Origin: Planctomycetaceae bacterium UBA6172
GTDB lineage: Bacteria; Planctomycetota; Planctomycetia; Pirellulales; Pirellulaceae
DNA: 6,525 nt
Assembly (NCBI GenBank): GCA_002422955.1
Contig: DITY01000246.1
Coordinates: 1-6,525 of the forward strand
Reading direction: 5' to 3'
A program made the translations under genes and the position numbers. Shown here piece by piece: positions 1-5,545 of this stretch. The notes beneath the pieces are model-generated. The model saw only the letters and a list, made by a program, of their open reading frames with translations. It was not told the origin of the DNA and did not search any database. How positions within the stretch are numbered: position 1 is the first letter of the stretch; every line of letters starts with the position of its first letter.

Positions 1-1466
1 TCGAAGCCATCAATCCTCCCCGCGTCGGGATGGATTCCGGGCGAAAACACGATCCGATTGTCGCCTTGAAAGATCCCCCGATACTCGAGTCGATCGGCGG
101 CTCCCTGCCCATCGAACCGCAGTAGCTCGACTTGGGTCAGATTGATCGTCGCTCCGGCATCGACGGTCACGGTGGCGGAATTTTCATTCTGAATCGTCAC
201 GCGGAACGTATTGGCGGCCGTATCGCCGGTGACGAGCAATACGTCGCTCATGCTCGGCCCGCGGCCATCGAACGTCAGGCCGCCGGCCGGGACGGGATTG
301 CCGAAGCGGTGGTCGACGTTGAGGAGATCGTCGTCGCCGGACCCGAGTACGCTGAGCGATGTGACCTGCGACAGGGGCGACGACCAAATCTCCTGCTCTC
401 CGATCAGGATCTGGACCCGTGTGGCATCATTCGGATCGACCCGAAGGTTGATCTGATCGGCCACGCCGTCGTTGCCCATCGGCTGGAAGTTCATGTCGAG
501 CGTGATCGCCGCCGGGGCTTGCAGGATGCCATCGATGAACGCGGCAAAGGTGGAAACCCGCGTCCAGCCGTTCTGGTCACCGAAGTCGTCTCGAACACCG
601 GGGTTGCCGAATCCGGAACGGGTGATGGAGTTCACGCCGGCGATTCGCGAATTGCCGAGGAAAGCCGGGCTCCCCGAATCGCCTTGCGCCCCGGTCGTTT
701 CGCTCGCACCCAGGCCGAGACTATCACCCAGGGAGTTATTGGCGTTGGAGCCGTCATCGAAGTCGGAATCCAGCAGGTTTCCGTTCGTGACAAATTCGTT
801 GTGACCAATCCGCTTCACGCCGCCACTGGAGCCGGGCAAACTGCCGGTTGCGCCGGTCCCCGTGTTGCCGTACCCGACCTGGACGTAACGTCTGCCGTCC
901 TCTTGATCGCCGCGATAAATATCAAACCGCTCCGCCGGGAATGGGGCGATCACATCGAGCTCGATGACCGCCAAGTCGCCGCCCAGGCCGAAGTTTCCGG
1001 TCCATGCCGCGGGCACCGAAGTGTCCGCCGTGGTGACCGGCATGACATAGTGCTGGTTGGACATCTCGAATACGAACGATGCCGAACCGAAGTCGGGCGT
1101 GCCATCCAGATCGAAGTCGGTGCAGTGCGCCGCGGTCAATACGTGCCGCCCGCTCGACAGCAAAGATCCGGTGCAACCACTGGCCAGGATCGTCGGGGTT
1201 GAGGAGGTGCCAAAGTCCATGGCAACGACGCCGTCGTAGCCCTGGCCGGGTGCGACGGACAGCGGAATGCCGAAAGCGCCAACCACCAACAGACGGCGGT
1301 CTTCGAGCGACTCGAAACGCAAGTCCCTTTCCAACAGGCGTCGCGCGGCGGTGCGTCGCGATTGACGTCGCCGTGTCCGACTCGCTGTCTGCCCGCCCTC
1401 GTCGCGGTTGGCTGAAGAAGTGGGTAGGTCCGATTGGCCGCGGAAAAACAAGCTGCGGAAAATCAT
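1..1466 (-). CDS. Trypsin-like (S1) serine protease with planctomycete N-terminal motif, 3' end cut by window edge
   Basis: The 488 visible codons have no stop, so the C-terminus lies outside the window. The catalytic triad is visible: His114 in TAAHC, Asp164 in GGDLAVIEL and Ser264 in GDSGSP. Cys98 and Cys115 are placed for the usual disulfide beside the histidine. Residues 1-50 are Arg-rich without a hydrophobic signal core, followed by FESLEDRRLL (51-60), a motif of planctomycete exported proteins. The protease domain spans about 65-315. Residues 320-488 are beta-rich and Asp/Gly-rich (for example VLGSGDDDLLNVD), like segments of planctomycete surface proteins. The ATG at 1464-1466 has AGGAG six bases upstream, and an in-frame TAG at 1476-1478 excludes a longer form. 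By family, it hydrolyses peptide bonds, probably at the cell surface or outside. The substrate is unknown. The triad makes the family assignment firm; the role of the extension is inference. Confidence 0.9.
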   Translation of the reverse strand, partial: MIFRSLFFRGQSDLPTSSANRDEGGQTASRTRRRQSRRTAARRLLERDLRFESLEDRRLLVVGAFGIPLSVAPGQGYDGVVAMDFGTSSTPTILASGCTGSLLSSGRHVLTAAHCTDFDLDGTPDFGSASFVFEMSNQHYVMPVTTADTSVPAAWTGNFGLGGDLAVIELDVIAPFPAERFDIYRGDQEDGRRYVQVGYGNTGTGATGSLPGSSGGVKRIGHNEFVTNGNLLDSDFDDGSNANNSLGDSLGLGASETTGAQGDSGSPAFLGNSRIAGVNSITRSGFGNPGVRDDFGDQNGWTRVSTFAAFIDGILQAPAAITLDMNFQPMGNDGVADQINLRVDPNDATRVQILIGEQEIWSSPLSQVTSLSVLGSGDDDLLNVDHRFGNPVPAGGLTFDGRGPSMSDVLLVTGDTAANTFRVTIQNENSATVTVDAGATINLTQVELLRFDGQGAADRLEYRGIFQGDNRIVFSPGIHPDAGRIDGF

Positions 1467-1472
1467 GGTGTG

Positions 1473-1477
1473 CTCCT
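1473..1477 (-). promoter_or_regulatory. Ribosome binding site of the S1 protease gene
   Basis: The minus strand reads AGGAG, then six bases, then ATG. Together with the in-frame TAG inside it, this fixes the protease start at 1466. Confidence 0.75.
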
Positions 1478-1629
1478 AAACTAGCTTGCCGAAAGGGGTG
1501 GAAGCTGTAGCGGGGGCCAATGCGACAACCCAACGAAGCCGTGCCGCGGGATGCGAAAGCCGTTCGTTTGATAAGGCGGAGAAGTTGCTCAGGCCCTGAT
1601 CAGCGAGCGTACCAGGCACAGCGAACGCA

Positions 1630-1650
1630 GGGTTCCCACGCGTGGAACCC
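1630..1650. repeat. GC-rich inverted repeat (hairpin)
   Basis: The arms GGGTTCC (1630-1636) and GGAACCC (1644-1650) are perfectly complementary. The seven-base centre contains the palindrome ACGCGT, so the whole element is a 21-base palindrome apart from one extra C. It sits about 165 bases upstream of the protease start. No T-tract follows on either strand, so it is not a typical terminator. Short hairpins with TTCCCACGCG-type arms resemble dispersed repeats of other GC-rich genomes, but only one copy is present here, so family membership is inference. Confidence 0.5.
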
Positions 1651-1669
1651 GATTACACCGGACCCGATT
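1647..1669. repeat. Two tandem ACCCGATT motifs, 15-base period
   Basis: ACCCGATT occurs at 1647-1654 and again at 1662-1669. Read in the direction of the protease gene these are AATCGGGT direct repeats about 180-200 bases upstream of its start. The left copy overlaps the right arm of the hairpin at 1630-1650. A seven-base inverted copy (ATCGGGT) lies at 1703-1709. Spaced direct repeats can be regulator sites, but this is only a pattern and no regulator is known. Confidence 0.3.
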
Positions 1670-1989
1670 GCTCCACTTCGACGGATCATGCCGAAAAAAG
1701 CGATCGGGTAATTTGGGTAATCTAGTCGTGACGTTAGCCCTGACCGATTCGCCAGTCAACTATGGGCGGCGGAGAAAGTGGAAAATCGCCGTCGCGAGCG
1801 GCTTTCACCCGAAAGGGGGGGCGAGACGATCCTTCGCCAGACCCAGCGATCCTGCATAGTACGGCGGGGTAAGGATGTCGCTATGTCCTCAGGCAGCGCC
1901 GCCTAACACAACCGAGATCTGAACTGAGAATCGTTAGAGCGAAGACGACGAGGCGGGGCGTCGCTAAGTCCCCCCCGAACAGATTGAGC

Positions 1990-2096
1990 CCGACGAAGCC
2001 GGGGCCTGGATAGCGGGGCCTAGGTAGGTGGGAAGCAGTGGCCTGGGCAGCGGGGCTCGAAGAAGCATGAGCCCTGAGAAAGTTTGGCCTCGTCGG
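1990..2096. other. Possible structured RNA segment (strand unknown)
   Basis: CCGACGAAGCC (1990-2000) and GGCCTCGTCGG (2086-2096) can pair in 10 of 11 positions and would close a domain of about 107 bases. Inside it, GGGCTC (2053-2058) and GAGCCC (2069-2074) form a six-pair hairpin, extendable by one G-T and one C-G pair. A 17-base near-repeat also lies inside. There is no coding signal. In GC-rich DNA such pairings can arise by chance, and no known RNA family is recognised, so this is a weak candidate. Confidence 0.2.
2003..2056. repeat. Imperfect 17-base direct repeat, 37-base period
   Basis: GGCCTGGATAGCGGGGC (2003-2019) and GGCCTGGGCAGCGGGGC (2040-2056) match at 15 of 17 positions. They lie within the possible folded segment. 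They may be a local duplication or part of a repeated structural motif. Confidence 0.4.
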
Positions 2097-2153
2097 TCAA
2101 CTTGCGCTGGCTGGAAGGCGCAGCGGGATCTGCTGGCCGGGCGTCTGGATGCT

Positions 2154-2187
2154 AAACGAAACCGCTCCGCGATCGAGATCACGGAGC
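2154..2187 (-). terminator. Rho-independent-type terminator of the barrel-protein gene
   Basis: On the minus strand a ten-pair stem (2187 down to 2164, one G-T wobble) starts with GCTCCG and ends with CGGAGC. It has the four-base loop CTCG and is followed by GGTTTCGTTT. It begins 45 bases beyond the TGA of the outer-membrane protein gene, on the correct strand. The T-run is interrupted, so efficiency may be moderate. Confidence 0.65.
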
Positions 2188-2231
2188 AGAGATGTCTTGG
2201 AAGACGGTTCGTTGCGGGATGGGGCGGGAAC

Positions 2232-3326
2232 TCAGAAGCGAACTTCCGCCCGAGCCACCAAGCCGTCGAAGGTGATCGTATCGTCACCCAAGTCGACGAA
2301 ATTGTTTCGCCGCACGCTGTCGATCCACTGGTCGGTCTTCACCAGATTGTTCCAGGCACTGTAGATGTATCCGGCGGAGAGCCGACAGCGTCCCGAAGCA
2401 CTCACCCAGCTAGCACCGGTCTCCAAATCGAAAATCGGGACGATGCGGCCAGCCTTCCAATCGGTATCGACGACGCTGGGGTCGTAGGTCTGACCCTGAA
2501 AATAGTTCGCACGGATCGTCCCGGCGGAGAGGCTGCCAGCCCCCTTGGCGTAGAGTCGCAACCGTGGCCGGAGGCAATACTCGCCTTCCAAGCCGAAGCG
2601 TATTCCGAGCCCTTCGAAGTCGACGTTGGTCCGCACGTCCTCCGATCCCAAGGTCACGAACTCGCTCTGAAAGGTTTGGTCCAGCGACGCGTAACGCGTG
2701 CCTGAAAGGTAGGTCATGCTGAGTCGCGGACTTCGGAACCACGTGTGGCGGTAGTCCAAATCGACCAGATCCATGTTGATCCGACTGTGCGCCGAAGCAT
2801 CCAAAAAGTCCTGGAAGGCGGTTTGGGTCCCCGGGTGCGAGACCAACGAGCGGATCACGTTGGGCGCCTCGGTCGTGATCGAGTCATCCGTGCTGCTGTG
2901 AAAGCGCGTGAACTGGCCGGTGACCCAACTGCAGTCGTCGAGGTAATAGCTGCCGCCGACGCGAAAGCCGGCCTCCGCGTCGTGATCCGCAACCCCGATG
3001 CGGCCCACTTGGATCGGGAAGCTGGTTGGCGGCGGGACGATCGGACCGTCGATCGCGACCCCATAAGCCACCTCCGCGTCGCGGGCTCGCAGGTACAGGA
3101 ACTCGCCAAACATCGCGAACCGCGGCCGACAACAGGTTTTGTTGCAAGTTTCCGAACAGGTCACACCCCAGTTGTCGACGGCATCGCACAGGCTCGCGCT
3201 GGCGGAGATCGATTGCAGCCCCTCGCTGGCCAACATCCCTTCGCCCACGAACTGCGCCGAACCGGACTGAGTCCCCAGCAGCATCACCGAGGCTACCAAT
3301 GCCAATGACCGAATAATCGTTTTCAC
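2232..3326 (-). CDS. Exported outer-membrane beta-barrel protein, Legionella-OMP (Lpg1974)-like
   Basis: The 364-residue product starts with a Sec signal peptide (MKTIIRSLALVASVMLLG, likely cut after SGSA near residue 24). It ends in ARAEVRF, the terminal aromatic expected of outer-membrane barrels. Between them, alternating polar/hydrophobic strands predominate: FGEFLYLRARD (73-83), AGFRVGGSYYLDD (119-131), SRLSM-type strands around 199-215, FGLEGEYCLRPRLRLYAKGAG (244-264) and RCRLSAGYIYSAWNNL (313-328). This matches the pore-forming Lpg1974-type proteins common in planctomycetes. A Cys-rich stretch (Cys47, 57, 61, 65, 66) precedes the barrel. The start is GTG at 3324-3326, with AGGAG seven bases upstream. 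The gene stands alone, with its own leader and terminator. It probably acts as a porin or structural barrel. Barrel character is well supported; the exact family and any transported solute are inferred. Confidence 0.8.
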   Translation of the reverse strand: MKTIIRSLALVASVMLLGTQSGSAQFVGEGMLASEGLQSISASASLCDAVDNWGVTCSETCNKTCCRPRFAMFGEFLYLRARDAEVAYGVAIDGPIVPPPTSFPIQVGRIGVADHDAEAGFRVGGSYYLDDCSWVTGQFTRFHSSTDDSITTEAPNVIRSLVSHPGTQTAFQDFLDASAHSRINMDLVDLDYRHTWFRSPRLSMTYLSGTRYASLDQTFQSEFVTLGSEDVRTNVDFEGLGIRFGLEGEYCLRPRLRLYAKGAGSLSAGTIRANYFQGQTYDPSVVDTDWKAGRIVPIFDLETGASWVSASGRCRLSAGYIYSAWNNLVKTDQWIDSVRRNNFVDLGDDTITFDGLVARAEVRF

Positions 3327-3454
3327 AGTAAAGCTCCTGAGAACAGTTCAAATCCCTAGATCGAGATCGACCCTCCCAGCCGGCAAATGAATAATTTTTG
3401 GAATAGGAGATAAAGCCCTATGCAAATTACCCAGACTGTCGCGACTGCTTGGGT
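3327..3454 (-). promoter_or_regulatory. Leader and probable promoter region of the barrel-protein gene
   Basis: This spacer contains the most AT-rich patch of the window (about 3381-3428, including AATAATTTTTGG on plus), which is where a promoter for the minus-strand gene would be expected. TTGCAT (minus, around 3420-3425) could be a -35-like element, but no well-spaced -10 hexamer follows, so no exact promoter is called. Confidence 0.3.
3334..3338 (-). promoter_or_regulatory. Ribosome binding site deciding a GTG start
   Basis: AGGAG on the minus strand lies seven bases before the GTG at 3324-3326. That GTG begins the complete signal peptide, which supports the non-ATG start. Confidence 0.75.
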
Positions 3455-3481
3455 CGGAACTGCATCAGGTGCGGGGTTCCG
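3455..3481 (-). terminator. Weak hairpin directly after the EEP-SMP-30 gene
   Basis: CGGAAC and GTTCCG form a perfect six-pair stem starting at the base after the TAA stop, with a small inner GCA/TGC stem in the loop. No T-tract follows, so it may be a 3' protective hairpin, a weak terminator or chance. Confidence 0.3.
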
Positions 3482-5302
3482 TTATCGGCCTCCGCGCGGG
3501 GTTGTTGGCCAGGCGGGGGCTCCGGGGCTGGTCGTGCGAATCTGCCACAGGCTGCCGCCCGCGGTGACGAATAGCGTTTGCAAATCGTCTCCGCCAAATC
3601 CGCAATTCGTTGTCTCATCGCGAGGGATCGGTACGAAGTCGAGCAGTTGGCCAGCGGGCGAAAAGACGTAGATTCCGGCCGTCGGCGGATCGGCGGTCTC
3701 ATGGGGCAAGTTGGGCCGGTTCAAACCCGCCGCGACATACAGGCGACCCAAGACATCGAGCTTCATCCCGTCCGGACCGCGGGTCGAGCCCCAGTCGTAG
3801 ATCATTTTCTGCGTCGCGGTGTCCACGGTACCGTCGCGCCGCAGTTCGAATCGCCACAGCTTCCGCGCGCCGCCGGCGGTATCGTTGTTGTTGTCCGCGA
3901 CGAACAAGTGACGATCATCGGCAGTGACGACCAAGCCGTTGGGCCGGTCGACTTCGTGAGTGATGATCCGATGCACCTGCCCATCAGGATCGATCCGGTA
4001 AACGCCCTCGACCTTGCGTCCCTTGGCATCGACCATCTCCATCGCGGAACGATCGCCGTAGCAGGGATCCGAAAAGTAGATTCGCCCCAACGAGTCGATC
4101 GTCAGGTCGTTCGGCTGATTGAACCGCTGGCCCGCGAACTGAGCGGCGAGCACGGTGGTTGTACCGTCGGCCTCGAGCCTTGAAACCTGTCGCCGCACCG
4201 GTTCGCAAATTACCAACCGACCGCCACGATCAAATATCAGCCCGTTCGATCCGGCCTCTTCTCGATAAATGCTCTGGTTCCCTTCTCGGTCGCGACGGTG
4301 GATGTGCCCCTCGCCGCTGGTCAGCAACCCGAGTTCCGGATGCCAGGCCGGCCCTTCCCCGGCACCAACGTCCTGCAGCCGTTCCGGTTGACTGGTGAAG
4401 ATATTCGCCGGCGGGATCAGCAGCGTCGCCGTCACAGGGATGTGATCCGAAAGCGTTTGCGTCTCGGCATCGTTCAAGATCGCGGCCGTGGCGACGCGTG
4501 GCAGCAGATTGGGGCTGACGAAGATGTAGTCGAGTCGCCGCTCGGTCCCGTGATTCTCGTCGCTGACCAATCGCGTCGGGAACGTGCCGACGAACGGGGT
4601 CGCGGCCGTTCGCTGTCGCGCGATCAGGTCGACGAAACCGAGCCGCTCGATCGCTTCGATCCCGCCGTAATCGATGCGGCCGGCATTCAGATTTCGCGCC
4701 GTGTCACGAAGGTCCAGCATCTGAAAGAACTTGACCAGTTTATCGTCGGCGTCGTAACGTCCGCGGTCCGCGGGCGAGAAGCCGTTGAAGTCACCGGCCA
4801 GCACGATTTGCGGGTCGGTGTCGGGCAGGCCCGCGATGTCGGCCTGCAGGATCGCTGCCTCTTCGATCCGCCGGACAAAGTTCGAAGGGTGAAAGTGGAT
4901 GACATAAAACCACAGGCCACGAATGCGACACCGTAGCAGGCCGTGGTGCATCCCTTCGCGAATGCGCTGGACGTCCGTGATCGGGTACCGCGATGTGATC
5001 CCGGTCGGGAAGCCGTCGGTCTTGAGCAGTACCGAATGCGCATGGCCCCATGAGTCGCCGTCAGCGGCAAGCCGCTCGGGGGTATAGCCGTTGAGTTCCT
5101 GCAGCGCGACCACATCGGGCGACTGAGCGGCCATCCACCGCCGCCACTGTTCGTAACGCGGTTCCGGCTTCTGGGTGAACCCATACCAGACGTTGTGCGT
5201 GACAACTTTGAGCGGCATCGTCGGCTCGTCAGCTGAGCAACGGGCGATTCCCAACGCCGACAGGACAACAGTCAGCAGGACGCAGAGCTTGATGGTTTTC
5301 AT
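3482..5302 (-). CDS. Secreted fusion: EEP-superfamily phosphoesterase + SMP-30/gluconolactonase-type propeller
   Basis: The 606-residue product has a Sec signal peptide (1-24, hydrophobic core VLLTVVLSALGIA). Residues 30-294 form an endonuclease/exonuclease/phosphatase domain with all expected motifs: Asn37 in THNVWYG, Glu69 in QEL, His136/His138 in HFHPSN, Asp171/Asn173 in GDFN, Asp258 in LDYIFV and Asp286-His287 in SDHIP. After a linker of only about 15 residues, 311-590 form an SMP-30/gluconolactonase-like propeller. Its presumed metal and substrate residues are Glu316 (GEGPAW), Asn398 (QPNDL), Asn455 (RPNGL) and Asp511 (GPDGM). By family, the first half cleaves phosphodiester or phosphomonoester bonds using a divalent metal, and the second hydrolyses lactones. 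Actual substrates are unknown. The ATG at 5300-5302 starts the signal peptide but has no clear ribosome binding site. The gene is divergent from the alpha/beta hydrolase. Domain calls are firm; the function of the combination is open. Confidence 0.9.
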   Translation of the reverse strand: MKTIKLCVLLTVVLSALGIARCSADEPTMPLKVVTHNVWYGFTQKPEPRYEQWRRWMAAQSPDVVALQELNGYTPERLAADGDSWGHAHSVLLKTDGFPTGITSRYPITDVQRIREGMHHGLLRCRIRGLWFYVIHFHPSNFVRRIEEAAILQADIAGLPDTDPQIVLAGDFNGFSPADRGRYDADDKLVKFFQMLDLRDTARNLNAGRIDYGGIEAIERLGFVDLIARQRTAATPFVGTFPTRLVSDENHGTERRLDYIFVSPNLLPRVATAAILNDAETQTLSDHIPVTATLLIPPANIFTSQPERLQDVGAGEGPAWHPELGLLTSGEGHIHRRDREGNQSIYREEAGSNGLIFDRGGRLVICEPVRRQVSRLEADGTTTVLAAQFAGQRFNQPNDLTIDSLGRIYFSDPCYGDRSAMEMVDAKGRKVEGVYRIDPDGQVHRIITHEVDRPNGLVVTADDRHLFVADNNNDTAGGARKLWRFELRRDGTVDTATQKMIYDWGSTRGPDGMKLDVLGRLYVAAGLNRPNLPHETADPPTAGIYVFSPAGQLLDFVPIPRDETTNCGFGGDDLQTLFVTAGGSLWQIRTTSPGAPAWPTTPRGGR

Positions 5303-5354
5303 GGCAGCTGAGGCGGAAAAGTGGGGGGCGGGTGCGCGTAGCGAGCGTCAACGA

Positions 5355-5362
5355 TGTTAACA
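5355..5362. promoter_or_regulatory. Palindrome TGTTAACA, copy 1 (candidate operator)
   Basis: A perfect eight-base palindrome 52 bases upstream of the EEP-SMP-30 start. The same octamer recurs 95 bases away in the same divergent region. Operator function is inference. Confidence 0.3.
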
Positions 5363-5449
5363 CCGAATCGCGTCCCGTTGCCAAGTCGCCCCGCTCGATT
5401 CCGCGTCGCGGCGGTTGCGGTCGGCTGAGCCAGCGAGAAAGATGTTGCC

Positions 5450-5457
5450 TGTTAACA
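5450..5457. promoter_or_regulatory. Palindrome TGTTAACA, copy 2 (candidate operator)
   Basis: Second copy, 88 bases upstream of the hydrolase ATG. It overlaps a wider GTTG...CAAC inverted repeat (GTTGCCTGTTAACAAC, 5444-5459). The wider symmetry is absent from copy 1. Confidence 0.3.
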
Positions 5458-5545
5458 ACCGCCTCGCCGCGCGGACTTCGCGAGGATTGTGGCCAGGGTG
5501 TGTTGGCGGCCACTGAGGAATTACTCGTCCAGGGACATTCGAACG

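Larger units (their letters stand above)
1467..2231. other. Long intergenic spacer without a convincing gene
   Basis: This 765-base stretch lies upstream of the protease gene and downstream of the barrel-protein gene. Short open frames exist on both strands (for example 1520-1711 and 1668-1859 on plus, 1964-2287 on minus). Their products are Arg/Pro/Ser-rich, show no recognisable domain and lack good ribosome binding sites, so I treat them as chance. The recognisable contents are a hairpin at 1630-1650, an AATCGGGT tandem motif near 1647-1669, a potentially folded segment at 1990-2096, a short direct repeat at 2003-2056 and a terminator at 2154-2187. The promoter of the protease gene should lie in the left part, but no clear -35/-10 pair stands out. 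Confidence 0.6.
5303..5545. promoter_or_regulatory. Divergent intergenic region between the EEP-SMP-30 and hydrolase genes
   Basis: These 243 bases separate two genes pointing away from each other, so promoters for both should lie here. The region holds two copies of TGTTAACA. I find no convincing -35/-10 pair. Neither gene has a strong ribosome binding site; AGGGA at 5531-5535, ten bases before the hydrolase ATG, is the best candidate. Confidence 0.5.

Noticed and set aside
132..1202. Long plus-strand open frame opposite the protease gene
   Set aside because: It is the GC-rich shadow of the protease, whose minus-strand frame carries the complete catalytic triad. The plus-strand product has no recognisable motif.
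1371..1376. SRR motif in the protease N-terminus as a Tat signal
   Set aside because: No hydrophobic stretch of suitable length follows the arginines, and more arginines continue after them.
922..1533. Minus-strand frame overlapping the protease start
   Set aside because: It is out of frame with the protease, Arg/His/Pro-rich and lacks any motif.
1630..1669. Possible start of a CRISPR array (hairpin followed by repeated ACCCGATT)
   Set aside because: There is only one hairpin copy, no regularly spaced repeats with unique spacers and no cas genes.
3345..3356. GTTCAAATCCC resembling a tRNA T-loop
   Set aside because: The flanking bases do not pair as a T-stem, and no acceptor or anticodon arms are present nearby.
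2171..3368. Identical 10-mer GATCGAGATC on both sides of the barrel gene (2171-2180 and 3359-3368)
   Set aside because: The left copy is explained by the loop side of the terminator stem. The match does not extend further and could be chance in GATC-rich DNA.
1706..3432. Shared 10-mer GGGTAATTTG (1706-1715 plus, 3423-3432 minus)
   Set aside because: The orientation relative to the adjacent genes differs and there is no extended similarity, so it is probably coincidence.
3420..3671. Plus-strand 83-codon frame with AGGAGA nine bases before its ATG
   Set aside because: Most of it is antisense to the end of the EEP-SMP-30 gene, the product shows no domain or sensible composition, and the AGGAGA lies in the AT-rich leader of the barrel gene. 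A chance ribosome binding site is the simpler reading.
5366..5367. Lipoprotein-type signal at Cys22 of the EEP-SMP-30 protein (codon inside the signal region near 5237-5239)
   Set aside because: The residues before the Cys (GIAR) do not fit a lipobox because Arg occupies the -1 position. An ordinary signal-peptidase site after Ala24 fits better. The coordinates given mark only the upstream spacer; the codon position is the one in this text.
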